Translations under genes and position numbers: made by a program
In this document: positions 15,373-22,610 of the stretch, piece by piece
How positions within the stretch are numbered: position 1 is the stretch's first letter
How the letters are laid out: every line of letters starts with the position of its first letter
Notes under the pieces: model-generated
Seen by the model: the letters and a program-made list of their open reading frames with translations, nothing else
Databases searched by the model: none
What the model was told of the DNA's origin: nothing
IMG/VR virus record: IMGVR_UViG_3300035670_000846
Coordinates: 1-32,437 of that record
Reading direction: 5' to 3' (one strand)
Source: a virus
DNA length: 32,437 bases

Positions 15373-16592
15373 TAGCAAGGTTGCGACGGGGTATTGAGGC
15401 CATCTGTGCATGGAAGGCACCCAAGCTTCCACAAAGAGTTCACAGAAGCCAACTCAAACGTGCCCTCTAACATCCAACCCTTACCCACCGGGGATTGCCC
15501 CACGTAATAGAAGCGTCCCTTTGGGGTTTGGATGAATGTTTGCATCTGCACTCCAATCAAGGCACCCCCGTCAATGGAAAGTTGCGGAGAATCCGGATTG
15601 AGGGGGTCCACATACAGGAATTGATACCCTCCGAGAACCACCGCAAACTCCCCAAAGTTCATACTCTGATACCAGCTCGCGTCTTTGGTTGCTTTCGCAG
15701 AAATTGCTCCTACTTTGTTCACAGTATCGTTCCAAAGTTCCACCGCATACCGAGCCAGTTTTTTGCCAGTGTTGCAGTAGAAAACTTCTCTAATGGGCTC
15801 TTTGGTGTTGGCGTCAAAGATTGTCACAACAAGGCGGCCATCTTCAGTGTAACTATTGTTAGAGAGTAGATAAATCGGTTGACCGAGAGGATCCTCCAGG
15901 AAGACGCAATCGGGGTCACAAATAAAGACCCAGTTACCGCTTTGTGTCAGTTCATTACTCCATTTTATCCCGTAACACGCATCGTAGTCTTCCGGGGGCT
16001 GACCGTCGCAGTCATACGCAGGAACGTAGATGTCTCCGGTGGTCTCGTCAAGAATGCCCCCAAGCGGGAGTTTTGCTTCGACGCCAAGGGCTGGGAAGAT
16101 CTGACGACAATCGCCACGTTGGACGCAAGGATCCAACGCAATGTAGGGCAGAGCCTCTTCGATAATCAGCTGATAGACTTGAGTGTAGGTATATTGAGAC
16201 TCGTCACTGAGGCCGGTAAAATCTTCGCTGACGCAAACAAAAGGTTCAATGACCTGAACATATGCGCCGCCAGGGACAGAACCATTCAGGGTGATGAACG
16301 CACCCGTCAGCAACTGAGTGGCGAAATCGTGCCCCGAGGAAGTTAAATAATTCTGACACGAAAAATTTAGCTCGAAACGCATCGAGCGCTCGAATACCAT
16401 CGGCACACGGTTCTTCACCGTATTGTTAGCACCAGTGTAGCGAACAACAATATTATTCGTCTGAGAGACAACACCCTCCTTGTCAATCACATCTGCAAGG
16501 CGCAGCACATTCACGCCAAGCGGAATCAGTGGACTCGCAATTAGCGCGTCGCACATATATTGCTCGATGCGCGTAATGGTACTCAGCTCCAA
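15372..16592 (-). CDS. Putative neck or tail-terminator-like virion protein (406 aa)
   Basis: Residues 1-150 (TITRIEQYMCDALIASPLIP, a V-V-R-Y strand, MRFELNFSCQN, QLLTGAFITLNG, YTYTQVYQLIIEE) have the layout of Mu gp37-like and tail-terminator proteins: an N-terminal helix, beta-sheet, then an outer strand. The remaining 250 residues are beta-rich with several cysteines and no recognised domain. The start is uncertain. The in-frame candidates upstream of the first internal ATG are TTG at 16592, CTG, and ATT at 16577, the last with GGAG nine bases upstream. I report TTG. The gene follows an intrinsic terminator and a GGGTAAAA element, so it starts a new unit with the terminase genes. Confidence 0.8.
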   Translation of the reverse strand: MELSTITRIEQYMCDALIASPLIPLGVNVLRLADVIDKEGVVSQTNNIVVRYTGANNTVKNRVPMVFERSMRFELNFSCQNYLTSSGHDFATQLLTGAFITLNGSVPGGAYVQVIEPFVCVSEDFTGLSDESQYTYTQVYQLIIEEALPYIALDPCVQRGDCRQIFPALGVEAKLPLGGILDETTGDIYVPAYDCDGQPPEDYDACYGIKWSNELTQSGNWVFICDPDCVFLEDPLGQPIYLLSNNSYTEDGRLVVTIFDANTKEPIREVFYCNTGKKLARYAVELWNDTVNKVGAISAKATKDASWYQSMNFGEFAVVLGGYQFLYVDPLNPDSPQLSIDGGALIGVQMQTFIQTPKGRFYYVGQSPVGKGWMLEGTFELASVNSLWKLGCLPCTDGLNTPSQPC

Positions 16593-16615
16593 GTTACTTC
16601 ATGCCAGATAGCAAC

Positions 16616-16625
16616 TTTTACCCGG
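16616..16625 (-). promoter_or_regulatory. CCGGGTAAAAGTTGC element after a terminator
   Basis: This copy comes after an intrinsic terminator rather than at a stop codon. The coding strand reads GCCCGGGTAAAAGTTGCTAT, 23 bases before the TTG at 16592. It is the strongest single argument that the element is a promoter. Confidence 0.65.
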
Positions 16626-16629
16626 GCAC

Positions 16630-16656
16630 AAAAAGACCCCCGCCGAAGCGAGGGTC
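16630..16656 (-). terminator. Intrinsic (Rho-independent) terminator
   Basis: GACCCTCGC, loop TTCG, GCGGGGGTC, then TTTTT on the coding strand. The 9-bp GC-rich stem has one G-U wobble, a stable UUCG tetraloop and a five-U tail. It lies 19 bases after the stop of the 320-residue fibre gene. The plus-strand orientation has no U-tract. Confidence 0.92.
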
Positions 16657-16675
16657 CGGAGAGTTAGAGTAATAA

Positions 16676-17638
16676 TCAGAACTGTTGCTGGTTACCGCCA
16701 CCACCAAAGGTACCAAGATCGATACCGTTTTCAATGTCGGCAATCCGAGCACTCAGAGCAGCCTCAGCAGCCAGAGCGCGGGATTCCTCAGCGGAGACAG
16801 CGGCGGAGTTAGCAGCGTCACCTGCAACGCGGGCAGAGGCCTCGGCATCGATGTTGGCCTGCAGAGTTACATCGGCAGCAACACGGGCAGAAGCTTCGCT
16901 GTCAATGTTAGATTGCAGGGTGCTGTCGGCAGATGCACGGGAAGCAGCCTCAGCATCAATGTTGGACTGCAGGGTGTTGTCGGCAGCGGCACGAGCAGCG
17001 GCTTCGCTGTCGATGTTACCTTGGAGTACACCTTCGGCAGCCAGGGCCCGGGCTTGCTCAGCATCAATAGCGGCTTGCAGGACGGCTTCAGCAGCCTCGG
17101 CACGGGCAACCTCAGCGGCCAAGTCAGCAGCCAGAGAAGCTTCGGCAGCCTGAGCGCGAGCAACCTCAGCAGTCAGATCGGCGGTCAGGACTCCTTCCGC
17201 GGCTTGGGCGCGAGCAATTTCGGCACCCAGAGAGGCATTGAGGGAGGCCTCAGCGGACTGGGCGCGAGCAACTTCGGCATCCAGGTTGGTTTGAACAGTG
17301 GCAACCGAGTTGGTGACGGTGGTGACGAAGTTTGCGTCGTCGCCGATAGCAGCGGCCAGCTCGTTCAGAGTGTTGAGCAGTTCGGGGGCGGAGTCGACCA
17401 GATCAGCGATCTTCTGATCGGTGTAAGCGCTGGAAGATACCAGGCTCAGGTCGCTCTCGAAGTAGCCTTCGCCCAGGAGGACGGACTCGGTGGTGCCGTC
17501 AAGGCGCTTGATGGTGTCAGTGCCGTCACCAACAAACAGTTTTTTGTCAGGCAGGTTGAAGGCGATTTGACCAGCAGCCAGAGAGACGGGCGAGGTGCCA
17601 GCGTTCAGACTGCGAAGAAACTGAAGATTGTTAACCAT
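16676..17638 (-). CDS. Fibre protein with ten 18-residue helical repeats (320 aa)
   Basis: Residues 3-50 are the shared N-terminal module (LQFLRSLNAG, LAAGQIAFNLPDKKLFVGDG). Residues 84-115 (APELLNTLNELAAAIGDDAN, FVTTVTN) form a motif common in phage tail fibres. Residues 122-301 are ten repeats of exactly 18 residues, such as EVARAQAAEASLAADLAA, very Ala- and Glu-rich. The C-terminus is a Gly/Gln-rich tail (GGGGNQQQF). Inferred role: a trimeric helical rod, perhaps a whisker or fibre shaft, anchored by the N-terminus. The ATG at 17638 follows an AT-rich leader (TTTTAAATAAA) without Shine-Dalgarno. A single intrinsic terminator ends the unit. Confidence 0.9.
   Translation of the reverse strand: MVNNLQFLRSLNAGTSPVSLAAGQIAFNLPDKKLFVGDGTDTIKRLDGTTESVLLGEGYFESDLSLVSSSAYTDQKIADLVDSAPELLNTLNELAAAIGDDANFVTTVTNSVATVQTNLDAEVARAQSAEASLNASLGAEIARAQAAEGVLTADLTAEVARAQAAEASLAADLAAEVARAEAAEAVLQAAIDAEQARALAAEGVLQGNIDSEAAARAAADNTLQSNIDAEAASRASADSTLQSNIDSEASARVAADVTLQANIDAEASARVAGDAANSAAVSAEESRALAAEAALSARIADIENGIDLGTFGGGGNQQQF
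16736..17275 (-). repeat. Ten tandem 54-bp repeats (18-residue units)
   Basis: All ten units are exactly 54 bp, each beginning with a Glu codon. Early units read E-x-A-R-A-x-A-A-E-x-x-L and late units E-A-x-A-R-x-A-A-D-x-T-L-Q-x-N-I-D. Neighbouring units are more alike than distant ones, which suggests growth by local duplication. Confidence 0.9.
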
Positions 17639-17675
17639 TTTATTTAAAAGCTATGGGTATCGTTGGTTACGTAAC

Positions 17676-17683
17676 TTTTACCT
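17676..17683 (-). promoter_or_regulatory. Variant AGGTAAAAGTTAC element before the 320-residue gene
   Basis: The stop TGA (17685-17683) overlaps the element as TGAGGTAAAAGTTACG. One G of the core is replaced by A, but the AGTTA extension is kept. The start is 37 bases downstream. Confidence 0.45.
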
Positions 17684-17943
17684 CAGGAGCGGGTAGAAGA
17701 GGAGGACCCCCCACTACTGCGCGGATAGAAAATGCCGAAATCAGGATTGAAGTCGGCCATATCAAGAACGAGTTTGCCGTTCTCGACTTTGACAACCCCG
17801 AGGTCTGTTCCATCTGGAATAACTTCGGGGATGGCGAGTACCGGAGTAGGTAAGGGAAGAGGCTCCTGAGGGAGGATAGCTTCCCCACCTACGTATCTAA
17901 CTCCCTGCGCTTGTTGAAGACGAATCTGAGAAACAGAGGCCAT
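17683..17943 (-). CDS. Small Pro-rich protein between two fibre genes (86 aa)
   Basis: The N-terminus (MASVSQIRLQQAQGVRYVGG) is followed by a Pro-rich linker (PQEPLPLPTPVLAIPEVIPD), a beta-like segment (LGVVKVENGKLVLDMADFNP) and a Ser-rich tail (SSGGSSSSTRS). No family is recognised. Its place between two fibre genes with related N-termini suggests a small fibre-binding or virion adaptor protein. Start ATG at 17943; AAGG two bases upstream is too close to be a good ribosome site. Confidence 0.72.
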   Translation of the reverse strand: MASVSQIRLQQAQGVRYVGGEAILPQEPLPLPTPVLAIPEVIPDGTDLGVVKVENGKLVLDMADFNPDFGIFYPRSSGGSSSSTRS

Positions 17944-17974
17944 TGCCTTATTAGCGAGAGTACCTTTTGTTTAA

Positions 17975-17992
17975 GGCGCCCCGAAGGGCGCC
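17975..17992 (-). terminator. GC-rich UUCG hairpin after the 1535-aa fibre gene
   Basis: GGCGCCC, loop TTCG, GGGCGCC is a perfect 7-bp stem in the 55-base gap, followed by TTAAAC instead of a U-run. This is the only long gap without a GGGTAAAA element. Either a weak terminator or a 3' stabiliser; the next gene may depend on read-through. Confidence 0.55.
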
Positions 17993-17998
17993 CAATTA

Positions 17999-20900
17999 TC
18001 ACCAAGCGGTTGCATCCCAGGCAACACGTTGCCAGCGGCCGCCAGTGTACATATAGAAGTAGGTTGCGTCGGAGGCGATTTGACCCTGCGTGCCAGCATC
18101 TGTAGATGCAGTGGGAGCTGTAACTTGCGGGAGGGAGGAGGACCAGGCTGAGGCAGCACCCGTACCGGAAGATGTAAGAATCTGCCCAGCGGTACCGTAG
18201 CTCGGAGTGGTTCCAACACCGACTGCACCGTTCTCATTGATTTGCAGCTTGATATTGCCTGCACCGTCAGAGAGAACAACATTATTGGCCAGGGTTGCAG
18301 TTCCCTGATAGCCTCCTACTAGAGTGTTGCAAGCTCCAGTTGTGAGAAGCAGGCCCGAGCCGACCCCGACAAGTGTGTTTGAAGCTCCCGTGGTAATTGC
18401 TCCGCCAGCATTAGCTCCGACAATGGTGTTGCAGCTGGAGGTAAGATTATCGCCTGCAGACCAGCCCACCAGTGTGTTATCAGCGCCAGTAACAACATTA
18501 TTGCCAGTCAGATAACCGAGGGCCGTATTACGGGCACCAGATGTTAGAACGTCGAGAGCACCAAATCCTACCGCAACAGCGCCATTGGCGCCAAAGGTGG
18601 AGACGCCAAGAGAACCATTACCTATTGCAACAGCGTTACAGATAGTAGTTGCAGTGCCCCCTGCATTGACTCCAACGAAAACGTTGCCGTCTCCGCTAAC
18701 ACTATTGCCCGCACAAGAGCCGATGGCGGTGTTACTTACCCCCCCAGTACCTGTGCTAATCGCTTTGAATCCGACGGCGGTGTTATTGGTGGAAGTTGTG
18801 ACTGCAGAAAGAGCACCACAACCAATGGCCGTATTATTGGATCCAAGAGTAACCGAACACGCCGCAGCGGCACCAACAGCAACGTTGCTATCGCCTGTGG
18901 TAGCCGCCCCTAGGGAAAAGATTCCTACACCAACGTTGTTGGTTCCCGTCGTAATAGCGTCTGAAGATTGATACCCAACAGCAACATTATTGCTTGCGGT
19001 TGCAGAAGAGTTACCCAGGGCACCGTGGCCTACAGCAGTGTTTTGGGAACCAGTTCCGTAGTTTGCAAAAGAGCCTAGGGCAACGTTGTAATCGCCTCCA
19101 CTTATGTTTGTGCCCGCTTGGTAGCCTACGGATACGTTGTAAAAGCCGGTTGAGGTTGCTGAGTCGCCAGCCTCAAATCCGAGCGCTGTAGTGTAAGGGG
19201 CTTCACTGGATCCACAAGTAATTCCCTTTAAGAATGCACCTGGAGCGGTAGTCCACTTAATGCCGCCAATGCAGGTGCTATCGGCAACCAGGAACTGATT
19301 ATCCGTGCCAACTGTAAGGGCGGAATAAGTGGATACTCCTGTGCCTACCAACAGCACGCCTTGGCCAGTGTAAGCGGAGCAAGGAACACAAGCAAGAGAC
19401 AGAGTGCACCAGGAGGGGGCGGCAACGGTGCCGTTTGATGCAAGGAACTGACCGGCGGTGCCGTAGTTAGTACCATCTGGAGACCAAGCGCCAGAGTCAT
19501 TGGCCTGGAACTTGATTGTGGTACCAGCGGCAAGAATAAGGTTGCCAACCAGGCTGGTATTTCCAGACACATCCCCAATAATGGTGTTGTTAAATCCTGT
19601 GGTAATGCTGTCGCCCGCGTTGGCGCCGAGCAGGATGTTGGTGCCGCCTAACGTCAGAGCGCATCCAGCGTTAAATCCAAGCAGAGTGTTTACGGAGCCC
19701 GAAGTCAAAGAGTCTCCCGCACTGTAACCGATCGCTGTGTTAGAGGCTCCGCTGGTCAGGCTGCACAAAGCCCCAAATCCAACAGCAACTTGGCAACCTG
19801 CAGTCAACCCGCCGCTAAGGGCAAAACTACCTAAAGCGACTGAATTTCCTGTCGCACCAGAGGAGTCGCCAGCAAAAGACCCGACAAAGGTGTTAGTACC
19901 GCCCGTGGTAGAGCCGAGACCGGCATTCTTACCCACGAACACGTTGTCATTGCCAGTGGTTACGCCCTTCCCAGCCTCAACACCCACAGCCACGTTTGCG
20001 TTACCCCCGCCACCACCAGCAAGGGCGCACCACCCGATAGCAGTGTTTGTATTCTGAGTTGTAGCACCGCCGAGAGCCAGATTACCGATGGCAACGTTAC
20101 GGAAACCGGTTGTCAAAGAGTCACCTGCCTGATAACCAACTACGGTGTTATCTCCACCTGTGGTAATGGCGGTGCCAGCATCGTATCCAATGAGTGTGTT
20201 ATTGATAGCAGAAGTGACTGAGTCTCCAGCGTTCGTACCAAGGGCAGTGTTGAATGGTGTGGCAGAACAAGTGTAACCTTGTAGTGCAGTGCCCCATTTA
20301 AGGCCTGTGGCGCAGGCGGTGTCAACAAGCAGAACCTGGCCATTAGTGCCAGATGTAAGAGTGCTGTATGTGCCGATTCCGGTACCGACCACTAAATCCC
20401 CGAGCGCAGTGAAGCAGGCGTCAGGGACGTAACAAGCGTTGCCCCACTCCAAGCCAGTGGCGCAGGCAGAGTTTGCCAGGAGAACCTGGCCATTTGTGCC
20501 GACCGTTAGAGCGCTGTAGGTTCCAGCAGCGGTACCACCAAGGATATTGCCTTTCGCAAGGAAAGAAGAGCAAGGAACAGCAGCTTGAGCAATAGTGCAA
20601 GCAGACACACCTTTGTCATAAGCGGTCTTGGCGGCGTTTGCGGTAGCGGCTTCGGTGGTAGAGGTGGAGATTACCGTATCGTTAAGCTGCACTGCACCAG
20701 ACTGTGTTGTGGATGCAGCGTCAATGCCAACGATTGGGTTTTGGGGATCGGTGTTATCAACGGTAACCGGAGAAGTTGCGGTGACGGAAGTAACATCCCC
20801 AGGAGTGTCAGTTACCCACTCGAGACCCGTTGCACAAGTACTATTGGCAATGAGCACTTGGCCATCGGTACCGACGGGGAGCGCAGTTGGGGTAGCGCCA

Positions 20901-22606
20901 GCTCCACCGACGACAATGTCGCCGACAGCTGTGATGGTGGCACAAGGAATTGCTGCGGCACCAATATCATAAGCAGCCTTGACAGCAGTTGCAGAAGCAA
21001 TCAGGTTACTGTCGGTTGTTGTAACACTGTCAGTGATTTTATCCTGCAGTGAGTTCGGAGTGACCGCTTCTGTGTCCGAGGTACCGGTATAGGTAACAGC
21101 AGTGTCAGCAAGCTGAACAATGCCAGCAGTGGTGTAAGACGCGGACTGGGGGCGAGAGCCTACACCAAGATATTGCCAAGAAGTGCCATTAGAAAGGAAC
21201 CAGTCACCGTTCTGAGCATTGTAAGGGCCACCACCACCCGGAGGGCTGTAAGAACCGCCAATAGTAACCAGAACGTAATAATCGGCGTTTCCGGCAGCAG
21301 GAGCAGGAAGTCCTGAGCCAGCAACAAATCCAGCGCCAGCACCTTGAGTGGTTACGGAGTCGAGCAGCCCCGTTGTAGCATTCAGGGAACCTGCCAGAGT
21401 AACATTGCTTGCCAGGGTGATGGCATCAATCTGAGACTGCAGATCTGCGCCCGCCCGAGCCGTAAGGGCCTCATCAGTAGCACTACTCGTCAGTGTATCA
21501 TTCAGCTGGACCACACCTTTATTGGAGGTTGTGGAGTTTAGGATGCTAATAACCCCCGCAGCAATCTGAATGTTGGTGCCAATCTGGACAATACCTTTTT
21601 GGGCAGCAGTCGCATCTTGAATGCCGGACACAGGAAAGATTTGGCCGGCGGCAAAAGTGATGGTGCCGGTCATTGTGCCGCCGGAGCGAGCTAAGGCAGC
21701 ATTGGCGAGATCGTAAGTGAATCGGAGTGCGTTAGCAGACGCAGCCAGAGTGCTAGACGTGGAAGTGGTGGAGTCACTAATGCCGTTGATGATACCATTG
21801 CCAGTTGCCGCGAAGGAAATATCGCCAGCACCAGTAAAGGTGATATTGTTGCCAGCCTGAACGTTGATGGCGCGGGAGACAATCGTACCCGTCATCGTGC
21901 CACCGGCCTTCGGCAGAGCGGCGTTCGCAATGCTTAGGGCAGAGTTGGCGGTGGAGTTGGCAGTGTTTGCAATCGCAGTTGTGGCAGCGAGGCCAGCATC
22001 CAAGTCGTCAATTGCACCCTGAACCGTAGGAGTCAGACCTGTGACGGTATTATCGTAGATAACCTCGGAAGCACTCGGATAAGCGTAGGCTGCGCCCTTC
22101 ACCCATTCAGTGGTAAAGAAGTAAAGTCCCTCGTAGACGTCGTCAGGGAGACCAGTCACGATGGTAACATCGCCCTCATCTGGGGAGGCTACGCCGATAG
22201 CCGCAGTGATTTTAGCGCTGGTTGTGGCGCCAGGGGCAGCAGCAACGTCAGCGTTAGTGATAACGTAAACCTGGTTACCACCACCACCACCACCGCCGGA
22301 GGTCCAAATGGGGTGATTGAGAGCGGTGCTCCAAGTCAGAACTTGTTGATCGGTAGGAACGTCGCCCCAATAGCTAGGGTTGGCAACATAGTAATCGCCG
22401 AGGGATGCGAAATCCATCGGCATTGCATACCAGCCTTCTCCAGGAACGCCAGGAGTTTGTGTGCCATCAAAGGCGGTCTTAAAGTTAGTGCCATCGCCTA
22501 CATACAGAACCTTGTCCGTGATGTTAAAGGCAATTTGACCGGGGAGCAATGAGGCGGGCTCAACACCAGTGCCCACTGCGCGAAGATTTTGAACGGTAAG
22601 AGCCAT
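17999..22606 (-). CDS. Giant tail fibre/adhesin with beta-roll repeats (1535 aa)
   Basis: I chose the ATG at 22606 (MALTVQNLRAVGTG), five bases after the previous stop. An ORF from 22660 would overlap that gene. Residues 4-50 are the shared module (LLPGQIAFNITDKVLYVGDG). Residues 200-660 hold fibre repeats of the GVVQLND...T...A type (335-390, 495-550, 635-665). Four copies of a VVGTG..TYS.LT.GTNGQV...CATGLEW unit lie near 562-597, 684-721, 735-771 and 1082-1118. Two blocks, about 786-1015 and 1138-1434, contain some 14 and 18 repeats of N-T-A-I-G-Y-x-A-G type, the left-handed beta-roll seen in trimeric adhesins. The end is FYMYTGGRWQRVAW. Role: host-contact fibre. No intramolecular chaperone domain is visible. 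Confidence 0.92.
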   Translation of the reverse strand: MALTVQNLRAVGTGVEPASLLPGQIAFNITDKVLYVGDGTNFKTAFDGTQTPGVPGEGWYAMPMDFASLGDYYVANPSYWGDVPTDQQVLTWSTALNHPIWTSGGGGGGGNQVYVITNADVAAAPGATTSAKITAAIGVASPDEGDVTIVTGLPDDVYEGLYFFTTEWVKGAAYAYPSASEVIYDNTVTGLTPTVQGAIDDLDAGLAATTAIANTANSTANSALSIANAALPKAGGTMTGTIVSRAINVQAGNNITFTGAGDISFAATGNGIINGISDSTTSTSSTLAASANALRFTYDLANAALARSGGTMTGTITFAAGQIFPVSGIQDATAAQKGIVQIGTNIQIAAGVISILNSTTSNKGVVQLNDTLTSSATDEALTARAGADLQSQIDAITLASNVTLAGSLNATTGLLDSVTTQGAGAGFVAGSGLPAPAAGNADYYVLVTIGGSYSPPGGGGPYNAQNGDWFLSNGTSWQYLGVGSRPQSASYTTAGIVQLADTAVTYTGTSDTEAVTPNSLQDKITDSVTTTDSNLIASATAVKAAYDIGAAAIPCATITAVGDIVVGGAGATPTALPVGTDGQVLIANSTCATGLEWVTDTPGDVTSVTATSPVTVDNTDPQNPIVGIDAASTTQSGAVQLNDTVISTSTTEAATANAAKTAYDKGVSACTIAQAAVPCSSFLAKGNILGGTAAGTYSALTVGTNGQVLLANSACATGLEWGNACYVPDACFTALGDLVVGTGIGTYSTLTSGTNGQVLLVDTACATGLKWGTALQGYTCSATPFNTALGTNAGDSVTSAINNTLIGYDAGTAITTGGDNTVVGYQAGDSLTTGFRNVAIGNLALGGATTQNTNTAIGWCALAGGGGGNANVAVGVEAGKGVTTGNDNVFVGKNAGLGSTTGGTNTFVGSFAGDSSGATGNSVALGSFALSGGLTAGCQVAVGFGALCSLTSGASNTAIGYSAGDSLTSGSVNTLLGFNAGCALTLGGTNILLGANAGDSITTGFNNTIIGDVSGNTSLVGNLILAAGTTIKFQANDSGAWSPDGTNYGTAGQFLASNGTVAAPSWCTLSLACVPCSAYTGQGVLLVGTGVSTYSALTVGTDNQFLVADSTCIGGIKWTTAPGAFLKGITCGSSEAPYTTALGFEAGDSATSTGFYNVSVGYQAGTNISGGDYNVALGSFANYGTGSQNTAVGHGALGNSSATASNNVAVGYQSSDAITTGTNNVGVGIFSLGAATTGDSNVAVGAAAACSVTLGSNNTAIGCGALSAVTTSTNNTAVGFKAISTGTGGVSNTAIGSCAGNSVSGDGNVFVGVNAGGTATTICNAVAIGNGSLGVSTFGANGAVAVGFGALDVLTSGARNTALGYLTGNNVVTGADNTLVGWSAGDNLTSSCNTIVGANAGGAITTGASNTLVGVGSGLLLTTGACNTLVGGYQGTATLANNVVLSDGAGNIKLQINENGAVGVGTTPSYGTAGQILTSSGTGAASAWSSSLPQVTAPTASTDAGTQGQIASDATYFYMYTGGRWQRVAWDATAW
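18305..19195 (-). repeat. Second beta-roll block, ~18 repeats
   Basis: Units of about 16-18 residues with the core N-(T/N)-x-(A/V)-(V/I)-G-x-x-(A/S), for example NTAIGCGALSAVTTSTN and NTLVGWSAGDNLTSSC. Corresponds to about residues 1138-1434 of the fibre. Confidence 0.82.
19562..20251 (-). repeat. First beta-roll block, ~14 repeats
   Basis: Units such as NTVVGYQAGDSLTTGFR and NTLLGFNAGCALTLGGT, about 51 bp each. The block is separated from the second one by a GTYSALT-type linker unit. Corresponds to about residues 786-1015. Confidence 0.82.
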
Positions 22607-22610
22607 GGTA

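Noticed and set aside
15373-15432. Twenty extra N-terminal codons for the 52-residue protein.
   Set aside because: They overlap the 406-residue gene, while the ATG at 15372 forms the TAATG overlap seen at other junctions.
16736-17275. Regular 54-bp repeats could suggest a CRISPR array.
   Set aside because: The repeats are contiguous, without unique spacers, and code in frame for helical protein repeats.
16685-17647. A plus-strand ORF of 320 codons mirrors the 320-residue fibre gene.
   Set aside because: It is a by-product of Ala/Glu-rich repeated codons, which read as Ser/Gly/Leu-rich sequence on the other strand. It has no ribosome site, and the minus-strand protein has recognisable fibre motifs.
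18305-20251. Many short repeats could suggest a diversity-generating retroelement target.
   Set aside because: There is no reverse transcriptase, no template repeat and no adenine-biased variation visible. They are ordinary structural beta-roll units.
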